Shown here piece by piece: positions 33,098 through 42,807 of a stretch of 64,000 nucleotides of DNA. Within the stretch, counting starts at the first letter, position 1; each line of letters starts with the position of its first letter. Under the pieces are notes generated by a model that ran no database searches, was not told the origin of the DNA, and saw only the letters and a program-made list of their open reading frames with translations. Source of the stretch: Azolla caroliniana (Eukaryota > Polypodiophyta); contig JBHGNT010000014.1 of the NCBI GenBank assembly GCA_043228905.1, positions 9,920,001 to 9,984,000 of the forward strand. Direction: 5' to 3'. The translations under genes and the position numbers were made by a program.

Positions 33098-33278
33098 AAA
33101 TACTCTTCTATTCAATAGAAAACAATGATACAACCAACCTTACAAAAAGGTTACAAGGTCACTATATATAGTGACCGACTTAGGGCAACTACCATTTATG
33201 CTAATTACACAAATGGCCCAAACTTGATCTATACAAAAGGATAGTGTGAATACGTCCATTATACACTTGTATTCGACA
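32971..33278 (-). repeat. Copia-3 5' LTR
   Basis: 308 bp, differing from the 3' copy chiefly in the GA/CA microsatellite. It is flanked on the right by GACAC. Confidence 0.95.
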
Positions 33279-33750
33279 GACACCATCTTCACTCATTCTT
33301 ATCAAGAAATAGAAGATCTGCTTCTTTTTCCATATCCACCCTCTCGCCGATTAACACCAAAGGCCTCTATCTACAAAAATAAAATGAGTATACTGTCCAC
33401 ATCCCCACCCGAAAATATGCTTCAGACCTTGACACTATCTTCACTCATCCTTATCAAGAAATAGAAAATTTGCTTCTTTTTCCCACATCCACCCTCTCAC
33501 CGATTAACATCGGAGGCCTGTACCTACAAAAATAAAATGAGTATACTGTCCTCATCCCCTCCTGAAAAAATGCTTCAGCCCCTGACACCATCTTCGCTCA
33601 TCCTTATAAAAAATAGCAAATCTGCTTCATTTTCCACATCAACCATCTCACTGTTTACCACCAAAATCCAATACATACAAAAAATAGAATGAATCTACTC
33701 CCCTCATCCCCTCATGAAAATATGCTTCTGCCCCCGACACCATCATCACT
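33279..33750. repeat. About 150-bp tandem array, right part
   Basis: Three more units, marked by AAATGAGTATA or GAATGAATCTA near 33387, 33537 and 33690. With Copia-3 removed, the spacing across the junction is about 157 bp, so the array was continuous before the insertion. Confidence 0.85.
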
Positions 33751-33889
33751 CATTTTCCACGTCAACCATCTCACCGTTTTGCTACCAAAGTCTACTAAAA
33801 TCCTCAAACCATCTTGCCGAATCCAACAATCCACTTCCACGAACAGAACAAATCACATATGCCTCAACCACCTCCTCTATATTGAGTCA

Positions 33890-36000
33890 TGTTGTTTGCA
33901 CTAAGAACGGTGCTGGTGACAGGAGCAACCAACGAGGTGGAACGCAGTTCCACTTAACATCATCGCCTGCATCCAATATAATAGGAATAGATGCCCAGAC
34001 TCTACGAATTCTTCTTCTTTTCCGGTTAGCTGTATTACCATAACCCTTATAACTATCATAATTACCTTTAACTGTATGTACAAACAATTCCCAAAAGGTC
34101 TTAACCTAATCCACAACATGAGTTTGTTCACCATTGTATAGTTTGGAACACCTTGCTTTCCAAAGAACCCATAAGGCCGAAGAGGAAACAATCTGCCAAA
34201 CATAACACCGCAAGAAGAACTTGATTCCCGGCAAGGAGCTTGAACCTGAAGACTTTTCACATGTAAAGTCAATGAAGAATTATGATAATGATAAAAAGCC
34301 GTTTGTTGAGCCAATGTTCCCCAAAAGATTTCACCCCACATGAAAGTAGCCAACCTATACTTATGACCTAATAGCCTAAGAATTCGAAACCAAAAACTTT
34401 GGACCGCAACACATTCCCAAAAAACATGATGCAATGTCTCAAATGCAAACCCACACATAACACATGATCGATCATGCACTGTTCCCCTCAATAAAACTCC
34501 TATTGGCAATGCATAATGAATCATCAACCATTGAAAATGCAATACCTTATTCATACACTTAACTGACCAAAACTGTTTCCAGAACTTAAACATATGAGAA
34601 GATGACACATTACCTTCCTCCCAATACTTTTTTCCCCCAGGTACTAACTCAATCTGAGTCAAAAGAAAATTTCTACCAAACGCCACCGAATATGTGAAGA
34701 ATGGAAGGACCTTCATTTGCGAAGTGTCAGATTTGGATAGCTTCCAACCATAATCAGCCGGATCCCAATGCAGATAAGCAATTAGCCATGAGTGTAAAAC
34801 CCAAATATGAGAGCAGAAGGTAGCATTTAAGGGATTAGGATCTATAAAGATGTTTTTATCTAATCTAGCAATTACTCACATTGGTAACTAATTTGTAGAA
34901 GACATAATCGGAGACTCCTCCTCCACTTATAACAACCCACCATTATCCAGAACTTCATAAAAATAGAGGTTGCCATTTTGATGATATAAATGAGCTCCTA
35001 TAAGTATATTAAGTGTCGAAAACATACCATACCAACTCTGAAAATTATCAAACTGCATAGTTGACATTGTTACCTGAAACACCGTGGTCAATTGAGAGAA
35101 CATAATATTTGCCCCTCTTAAATTAGACAACCTATTCCTCTGGTCTTGCGCTGAAGTCTACAAAAACTTTAGCCAATCTGCACTTGTATGGGTTGGGCCA
35201 CCATCCAATGTAGCCCAAGATAACCTAGGCCGTAAACCCAAAAGACATGCAACTTCATCAATAAATAAAGGATTCCATAACAATGGTTGATGCATGAATT
35301 GAGGATAAGTTTTTGGTGGCAAGAAAACAAGTGCTTGACGAATACTTTCCCATGCATGACTAATTCCATTAAAGAAACGTAAAGACCCAACAATCGACTT
35401 AGGTAATGAAAAATCCGAATTAAAGAACCATGTAAGAGTATCACTCCATTGACCACCTACCGATGGCTTAAACTTATGTAAATGAAGAATCCATAACTTT
35501 TTCCATAACTCTTCTCTAGGCAATAAACTCAAAACAACATGTTTAGCAAGTAATGCCTTACTTTGCATTAAGGGATCAATCAAACCTAAACCTCCTTTTT
35601 GTTTAGACTGTATAAGAACTCACCAAGCGACCTTTGCTACAGGAGTGTCTAAACTAACATTTCCCCAAATAAAATTTCGTACTAGACCTTGAACTTTAAG
35701 CATTATTGACCTAGAAAACAACCATGTGATGCTATATACCAAATCGAGAACCAAAGCACCGAATTAGCAACAACTACACGTTTTGCTAACGACAACATTT
35801 CCTTATTCCAGTATATTAGCTTATTTCTTAATCGAACCAACAAGGGCGCTATCATATCTTCTGCATTTAATCCCAAACCCACTACATCCTAAATACCTAA
35901 TGGAATGACCTTTAGGTATCCATGTAAATCTTGAACTAAGTACATTAAATGGTGGATCTCCCGTAGCCACCCAAAAACCTGATGATTTAGAATCTGACCT
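33890..36000 (-). pseudogene. LINE (L1-type) ORF2 C-terminal remnant
   Basis: Minus strand. From high to low coordinate: DPPFNVLSSRFTWIPKGHSI and RYLGC near 35900, IAPLLVRLRNKLIYWNKEML near 35830, KALLAKHVVLSLLPREELWK (35583-35158), then a zf-RVT region in the frame 34716-33901 with FWSVKCMNKVLHFQWLMIHY, ALPIGVLLRGTV and CVMCGFAFETLHHVFWEC. This is the part of L1-type ORF2 after the RT palm. Stops and shifts separate the blocks. The upstream RT and endonuclease are absent. Confidence 0.88.
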
Positions 36001-36009
36001 TTATGGTCT

Positions 36010-36260
36010 GCACCTTTGGTTTTGTTGTCGTGCTCTTTCTATTGGAGCTTCCGACATTGCTCTCTCGCATGACCCTTCTTTTTGCAGAACACACAAAAGG
36101 ATTTTGTCGCTTACAATCGCAATCCATGAATTCATTGGGTGTCTTGCGTTTCCCAACGAATTGCGATTACTTAATCCCGGGGTGCTTCGGGTTTGTTATG
36201 GTTCTTCTTCGAAGTGCGTTGATAATGAAGAATTACAGTAAACATTTGGTTAAGCGCGCA
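36010..36260 (-). pseudogene. Zinc-knuckle (gag-like) fragment
   Basis: The minus strand encodes CVFCKKKGHAREQCRKLQ, a complete CX2CX4HX4C knuckle, near 36055-36110, followed by a Lys-rich stretch. Upstream coding is frameshifted. It could be a retrotransposon gag; LINE ORF1 proteins also carry knuckles, and it abuts the LINE tail. Confidence 0.55.
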
Positions 36261-36647
36261 CTTAACCGAGCTGCGCATTTAGGGGTTTTAGTAAAAAAAA
36301 AAGAATCCCAATTTTTTTTCTATTGTAATTCTGAGAAAGCATAGCCCAAACAACCATCACTTAGACCCTCCTTACTATTGTAATGTCTCGGATATGTACA
36401 TATTTTCTTTCGTATGTCTGTTTTTTTGTTTCTTTTCTGCTTTCTATGTTTGTATTTTTTATGTTTATGTTTGTTGTTTGATGTCTATGGAGATTGTGTG
36501 AGATGTCTATGTTTGTTTTTTGGTGTCTATGGAGATTGTGCGTGATGTCTATGTTTGATATGGTATGTGGTCTATGAGAAATGATCCACATACTTGGTTG
36601 AGATAGTGTAAAAAAATGCCCAAAAGTAGGGATTTGAATCCACATAC
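36261..36647. repeat. Low-complexity region with short direct repeats
   Basis: GATGTCTATGGAGATTGTG occurs near 36480, and the near-identical GGTGTCTATGGAGATTGTG near 36522, each within a repeat of about 42 bp. The rest is T-rich. No gene is seen. Confidence 0.6.
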
Positions 36648-36945
36648 TGTTAATCGATCAATAGCTATTAATCGATTAATAACTTTTTCCTCCACATAAT
36701 AAGCCATTCATCGATTAATCGATTAATAGTTTTTCCACACATAATAAGCCATTAATCGATTAATAGCTTTTCCTCCACATAATATGCCATTAATCGATTA
36801 ATTGCTTTCCCTTCATGTAATAAGCCATTAATCGATTAACTCTACATAATAAGCCATTAATTGATTATTTGATTAATAGCTTTTCCTTCATGTAAGTCCA
36901 CATAATAAGCTATTAATCGACTAATCGATTAATACATTTCCCATA
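36648..36945. repeat. ATTAATCGATTAAT minisatellite
   Basis: About seven units of roughly 40-45 bp built of ATTAATCGATTAATAGC, TTTTCCTCCAC and ATAATAAGCC. The core ATTAATCGATTAAT is a perfect palindrome, so each unit could form a small cruciform or bind a dimeric protein. Units vary in length. Confidence 0.87.
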
Positions 36946-37510
36946 ATAGACCCAAGCTTGCACCCTATTTAGTTTTATTGAATATGTATCTTGCTGCAAA
37001 GCAAAGTTTCCATGAAATTAGTTCAAGATTGTATGTATTCACTATATCTTGCTCAACCTATTTAGTAGACAAATGAGCTTACATCATTTTGGTATGAAAT
37101 TGCAAAAGCACTACAAATCTTGTTTTTATTCATCATTTAGTTGTTTTTTGAATGATTGGATCATAGTTTCAATTTGGTTTGATATATTTTGTCATAAAAC
37201 AATGTAAATTTTTTGAAAAAGATTTTGACATTTATAAAAAATGCACTTAATAGAATGGCGCACTTAATAGGGCACACACTTAACCGAATGGTTAATGTAT
37301 TTTAACGGCCTTTTCGAAGGATTTTGGATCCTTATCATGCACTATCCAGTGATAGTCCGAATTGGGGATGTCATTGACAAAACAAGCTATCAACCAATTG
37401 TCCCCTTCTAGACCCGATTTTTGAATTTGGGTTCTAGCATGGTGAACATAATCTTCTAGCAAGGAAAACTTCTAGCTAGAGAGGTTTGCTAATGCTTATG
37501 CTGCCTTGGT
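36946..37510. other. Unassigned AT-rich sequence
   Basis: No ORF or repeat is recognised. Confidence 0.4.
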
Positions 37511-38013
37511 TTAAGATGGAGGTTGCAGAAATTGACCCTTGAAAACTATGACAAAGTCTGTCCAGGTATCGAGCAATTTCCTCGTAGTGCGAAGCCCACG
37601 CCATGAGGCGACAACCTTACCCCCTAGTTCTCGATCGACATATACAATCTTCGTAATATCTGGCTTGGGATAGAGCTCAAAATGAAACTCCCATCGGCCT
37701 AGCCACATGCAGATTGCTTCTTTGGTTCTTTCCTTTTTATCTCCCCTAAATGGCTTTATGACAAACAATGGTTCACCTTCACGCTCATCGAGTCTATTTG
37801 TATCATGTTGTATACTAATGACACGTGCCTCGAGAGCACTATGAGATTGACAAAGTTCGAAAATCTCGTGCAAGGTAGAATTAAGGAAATTTTGTATTTG
37901 TAAAAAATATGACTCAATGGGGATTGACCGAGGAGGATTTCTTTGAGTTCATTCCACTTGGGCGGATTCCATCGGGCTGTTGTTATGAGCCATTGAATGA
38001 TAATTTCTGGCAA
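37511..38013 (-). pseudogene. LTR-retrotransposon gag remnant
   Basis: The minus-strand frame 37873-37511 reads CMWLGRWEFHFELYPKPD, then KIVYVDRELGGKVVASWRGL and WTDFVIVFKGQFLQPP. This is the retrotransposon gag core (W...E.YF ... L.G.A..WW ... W..F...F). The upstream frame near 38000 holds WNPPKWNELKEIL. A degraded primer site (TGTTATCATAGTAACC on the minus strand) lies near 38135-38165. Confidence 0.65.
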
Positions 38014-38165
38014 AGAAATAGGATAAGGTCAGACAAATAGTCATAACATCATGTCGTGATGGAGAAAATATCATGGGCAAAAATTAATCGATATCATGAT
38101 CTCACGTCAAAACCCCTCTAAACGTATGAGATGAGGTTCAAGATCAGGTTACTATGATAACACAA

Positions 38166-39674
38166 AAGTGTTTTAAAAACCATGGGGGTGACAAATGAAT
38201 GTCTTTTCCTGATCTCTATATCGATTTTTTCATGGCAACTCCCCAAGGGTCAACCATGTATGCTTGTGTCATGAATAGTTTATACACGAAAATATGTTAA
38301 CAATAAACTATGTCTCTGTGGCCACCCATGTGGCTTCGTCTCTTCAAGTCCTATTACGAGGACCCTGAAGTGCACTTAGACCTAAAGTCTAAACATGTTT
38401 TATAGTCATATGTATCAATAATCATGTTGTATGGTCTTGGTCATGTTTGAACTCGAGACCTCTAAAAGGAATACATTAAACACTTGAGCTAACCAAATGG
38501 TTTTCTCCTTTTGAATGTTTATGTTTATGTGTATGAGAGATATGTGAATACATTTGCCCATATATGTTTTTTAAAGGAAAACATACGGGTCTAGAAACCT
38601 CATTTCCCCCTTGTTAACAAGAAAACTATCTTGGTACGTTACCCAACCTCAAGTCTCATCATTACAATGACATACCCCAGAGTGTAACCTAATGATAAAG
38701 CCACAAAACCCTCCTTTCGGAGTAGGCCCACGTGGCCCATCACATGGTTACATCATTATGAATGCCTTACGTAATGATGATCTCATGGTGGTATTGTAAC
38801 CATGTAACGAGGGAGGGATGTTGGATGCGTGTGTCGTAGGAACGATCTCACATGAAGTGGATCAAGCCCTAACACCCACAACATCATTGTGGCTATGCTT
38901 GTTTCGTTGTTATATATTACAAAATCAAGGTGACCAATAGGGATAACAATAAAAAATATTTGTTGAAAAAGGATGGTGACTAAGCCATTCTCACAAAAAT
39001 GGGAGGACAACCATAAAGATCCTTACTTTGAAAGACAACCATCGATCAAGTAATATCACATACGTAATAACTAATATACACATATGTATATTTATCGCAT
39101 ACTCTGAAAGACAACCATCGATCAAGTAATATCACATACGTAATAACTAATATACACACATGTATATTTATCGCATGTAAATGATCAAATACATATACAC
39201 GTGATTACATATGCATATATTAAAGAATCATTAACATAACATAGCCAATGAATGATGTAATCGAGATACATAATCGAAGCATAAAGCCTCTATGCACACG
39301 AAACATCCAAAATAAGGGTGAACATAATACGCAATAGAAGTATTTAGCTCTTACACATACGACACAAATCCCATATCAAATACATAGAAATTGAGGGATT
39401 TACCTCATACACATATGTAAACATTTTATACAATCAATTATTACCACTACAACATATTTTCATGATTGAAATTAATACAAAATGACATGAACTTGATTAG
39501 AATGTGAGAAGAATATAAAAATAATAATAAAAGAAAGGAATACCAAAGTTCTTTTGTTGCTGTGTTTGGGCTGTGTTTCTGGATCAAACTTGACCGCACA
39601 TTGATCAATCACCATCCAACAAAAACAAAAATCAACAAAAGAAACATTAGTAATCAAGGCTTGGATACCAATTG
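38166..39674. other. Unassigned sequence with one tandem duplication
   Basis: Two 76-bp units (about 39026-39101 and 39102-39177), each containing GAAAGACAACCATCGATCAA, are nearly identical. Nothing else could be assigned. Confidence 0.6.
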
Positions 39675-40065
39675 TTAGAGCTTGAACCTAATGTCAACAT
39701 GAGATAAGGATAATATAGATAGATAGAAAAGAAAGTAGAGAGAGAGAAAGAAGGAAGTCGATCCACCTGACCACCCCCGAGTGAAGGGATTGAGACGGAC
39801 TCGAGCCTCAATTGGTGTCCCATACCATTGACGTATTATCGATTCGTACATGGTACTGGCGTACTCTCTACAAGAGTTTGATCACCACGAGTTCAGATTC
39901 TCTATGTGGTCAAGAGATGTCAAATGAGGGTAGCTAGGCCTCATATTTATAGCCAGACCTAAGGCCCCCAAACAAGTTCACACTTGGCCTTAATGGGTTG
40001 TCTCAATCCCAAGGATTAAAAGTAATCCTTCCCTTCTTACACTCTTGTTTAACCCTCACACTTTA
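39675..40065 (-). repeat. LTR remnant, minus strand
   Basis: The plus strand starts TGTTAGAGCTTGAACC at 39675 and is preceded by GGCTTGGATACCAAT, a degraded tRNA-Met primer site for a minus-strand element. On the minus strand GGCTATAAATATGAGG near 39940-39956 is a good TATA box. The right edge is approximate. No matching second LTR was found. Confidence 0.6.
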
Positions 40066-40400
40066 TCCACGTGTATAGAATACTATGTCCAATTGTTTCG
40101 TCCAGATTCAACTTTGGACAGTTGTTTGCGCATGTTGTGCAGAATACCTCCCACTTCATTGGCAAGCTCGAAAGGAGGGCAAGGGCTTTAACTTCTCCCT
40201 TGGGAGGAGAGTTTAGACAACACCCGACTGAAGGTGTTGATGTGGGAGGTTGTCGAATTTGTCTCTCTCATCTTCATATTGAACATTTTTCGAATCAATA
40301 GGAGCTTCAATGAGGATGACTTTTTCTTGTATACGACCTGTAACTTCTCCCATAGTGAGAGCAGGAGGGGAGCAAGAAAGACAACGGCCGTGCTTCGCAC
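40066..40400 (-). pseudogene. Copia-9 gag fragment
   Basis: Minus-strand reading gives LWEKLQVVYKKKSSSLKLLL, IRKMFNMKMRETNSTTSHIN and TFSRVLSKLSSQG, then in another frame EVKALALLSSLPMKWEVFCT. This is a typical Ty1/copia gag core. It follows the LTR at 40545-40984 in the right order for a minus-strand element and is cut by the LTR remnant at about 40065. Confidence 0.78.
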
Positions 40401-40450
40401 ACACACAAATACACAGAAACCGCAACCGATTGAAACAAGATGAATGTGCG

Positions 40451-40453
<3 letters not shown>

Positions 40454-40492
<39 letters not shown>
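40454..40492. repeat. (TA)n microsatellite
   Basis: About 18 TA repeats between a GTGTGT-like flank and AGCAGATG. It lies in the untranslated leader of Copia-9. Confidence 0.95.
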
Positions 40493-40493
<1 letters not shown>

Positions 40494-40544
40494 CAGATGA
40501 AAGGGGTTACAACCGGTAGACCGATGAGCGACAAGCTCTGACGC

Positions 40545-40984
40545 CTGCATGCATGCACGCACACACACACATAGACGCGAGATGGAGACTCGGCGGGAAG
40601 CACTCGGGCATTCTGCGGAGCAGAGTCAACCTCCCGAAAACCTGCACAGAGCAAATACAGAGAAAGACGGAGGAGAAGAGCTCAGTTCCAGTCCGACAAC
40701 ACTTCGTCCTCGGCAAAAGCGATCCCCATTACGATTCCTCTCCCTCTCTTTTATAGCCCAAGGAGGGAGGCCGTCACAACCTGTTACATCATCTTCATTC
40801 TCTGTCCTTTCGGACAGAGATATGCCTCGATTTTCTACCTAACAAATGCGTGCTACCTAGGATATTCACATCAGCCGACTTGTACCTAGATATATACATT
40901 ACAACAAAACTTGTGCCTACGTATAAGGGCCAGTTCGCGCACATTATTCTCTGATTCCGCCTAGGGACAGTTTTCTCCACGACA
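40545..40984 (-). repeat. Probable Copia-9 5' LTR
   Basis: On the minus strand it would start TGTCGTGGAG at 40984, has GGGCTATAAAAGAGAGG near 40745-40760 as a TATA box, and ends near 40545 beside GGCGTCAGAGC, a mutated tRNA-Met primer site. No second LTR or target duplication was found, so the edges are tentative. Confidence 0.5.
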
Positions 40985-41408
40985 ACGTGTTCACACTCGA
41001 GGATACAATTTGGAAGGAGTCGGCCTTTTATGCCAACAAATCCGAACTAGCAAGAGGTCCACTAGTCAAATTTGATTCAACTAAAAAATTGACAAGGACC
41101 AAGGACCGAATCGACAAAGACAACCGAAAGGGCAAAAGAGGGAAAATCGGCAAAAGCCGTAAAACCAAAGGGCGATGATTGGGAAAAGTCGAATCGTTCG
41201 ACCAAGGCAAAGACGAAAAGAGCAAAGTCGAAATAGATAGAGCTGAATCGACCAAATCGTCCAAACAAGCTAAGGTGATGAAAGGCTGAGCTCAACCAAG
41301 ACACCAACCTCTCTAACAATCAATCCCGAAGAAGGGGAGGATGATTCGACATTGCTGAAATCCTATCTTAGGGGTGAGTCATCCCATAGGACTCCTGAAG
41401 ATGGTTCA

Positions 41409-41820
41409 ACTAATGTTGATTGGGCACCTCAACCAATCTAAGAATCCGAACCGACAAAATCGGCACCTAGGAGATTCGGACGAGTCCGAAGGCCAACACA
41501 GTTTTACAAACCGAGCCTCAATTACTTCAACAACACGGATCTAGGTGAACCCAACTCGTATGAGGAAGTTGTAGCCGCACTGGTCGTCGATACATGGCTA
41601 TAGGCCATGTGATCCGAGATAGACTTGATTAAAGAGAATAATACATGGGAGTTCGTGAAGTTACCAATTGGAAGGAAGTCGTTGCCTTGCAAATGGGACT
41701 TCATATACAAATATGTATCCAATTTGGAGAAGCCCAAATATAAAGCTCAGCTCGTTGCCAAAGGTTTCAAATAGGAACACGGGTCGACTATGACGAGACC
41801 TTCTCACCGGTAGTCAAAAT
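41409..41820 (+). pseudogene. Copia-8 piece 1: linker and start of RT
   Basis: Frames contain RRFGRVRRPTQFYKPSLNYF, NSYEEVVAALVVDTWL, NTWEFVKLPIGRKSLPCKW and KPKYKAQLVAKGF, the Ty1/copia integrase-RT junction. Stops and one frameshift break it. It ends in TAGTCAAAAT, where Copia-4 is inserted; RT resumes at 47737. The 40985-41408 stretch is probably its degraded integrase-RT linker. Confidence 0.86.
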
Positions 41821-42116
41821 TGTTGAATGCGGGTCTCTATTGAACGTATTCACATTATCTCCTTTTGTACACACTAGGTTTAGGCTATTTATGTAAATAG
41901 TGAGAAGGGCAGTTGCCCTAAGTTAGTCAGTATATAAACTGACTTTGTAACCTAGCTTTTTGGTTGTTGTTGAAAATATAGTTCATCTTGTTCCTAACGT
42001 CTCTCTCTCTTGCATTCTTGTGGATCTTCCTTCTTGATTCTGTTTCTAGTTGCCATCAATCTTCTTCATTGCCTCTATTAACGATCCCTTAGAGAAGAGT
42101 GTTGCCTCTATTAACA
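41821..42116 (+). repeat. Copia-4 5' LTR (altered 3' end)
   Basis: 296 bp starting TGTTGAATGCGG. Its last bases repeat GCCTCTATTAAC, which also occurs about 30 bp upstream, so the end has been rewritten relative to the 3' LTR. Confidence 0.85.
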
Positions 42117-42118
42117 TT

Positions 42119-42130
42119 TGGTATCAGAGC
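42119..42130 (+). promoter_or_regulatory. Copia-4 primer binding site
   Basis: TGGTATCAGAGC, two bases past the 5' LTR. Confidence 0.9.
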
Positions 42131-42807
42131 ACGAGGTTCTTTTGATTATGTTGTTGCGATCTATCAAGTCTCCAACATCAACTCTTCTTCTGTACACCGT
42201 GAAGCTCTCGGTTGGCAACTCTCTACGAGATCGTTTTCGCAAAGAGAAACACCGGAAAAATTTGCAATCCACTATTCTAAATCACCATTGAAGTGAGTCA
42301 ATTGGTTGCACTTCACTCCTGTGATTGTAGCCGCTCGGAGTGAGATTTCGCTTCACAAGCTCTGCCTCAACCATAGTACATTGGATTAGACAACAATCGA
42401 ATAGGTCACCTGACGCTAGTCACTCGCTCGTCGTAATCACTCATAGTAGTCTGGGCTCTAGGAACAAACCCCTTCCGTGCTTCATTCAGCTAGACAACAT
42501 TCGGAAAGGTTAGTTAAATTTGTTCCTCTCATTGTCATAGTCACCTGAAGAAGGATCAGCCTAGATAATCGGCACATACTCTGTGTTCAAAAATCTCAAA
42601 AATCATCATTCGAAATCGAATTGGCAAACTTGGGTCCAATTCTACTAAGTCGATTGACTGTAGTCACTCCAGAAAAAATTCGGCAAGTAGTCGAAACCTA
42701 TTCAACTTGTGTCCAATATAAGCTAGAACAACATCGAGTGAGTGAGTCAGTTGCACTCCACCACAGTTTGTGATAGACTCCGAACAAATTCTATCAAGCC
42801 GACTAAG

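Larger units (their letters stand above)
27016..33278 (-). mobile_element. Copia-3: near-complete Ty1/copia element, minus strand
   Basis: LTRs lie at 27016-27325 (3' LTR) and 32971-33278 (5' LTR). The target duplication GACAC is at 27011-27015 and 33279-33283. A tRNA-Met primer site and the shared purine tract GCCCATTACGGGGGAG are present. The gag-pol frame is open. The two LTRs differ mainly in microsatellite length, so insertion is recent. Coding sequence is very close to Copia-1, yet the LTRs are of a distinct subtype. A 732-bp insertion (27524-28255) sits at the original stop codon. Confidence 0.96.

Noticed and set aside
26600-33750. CRISPR-like array
   Set aside because: Units of about 150 bp without regular spacers, in plant nuclear DNA.
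36003-36344. Plus-strand ORF of 113 codons rich in Leu, Val and Phe
   Set aside because: The opposite strand encodes a zinc knuckle, so the plus frame is most likely a shadow.
40188-40568. 126-codon minus-strand ORF with a Tyr-Ile repeat
   Set aside because: The Tyr-Ile run is the (TA)n microsatellite. Only the C-terminal third is real Copia-9 gag sequence.
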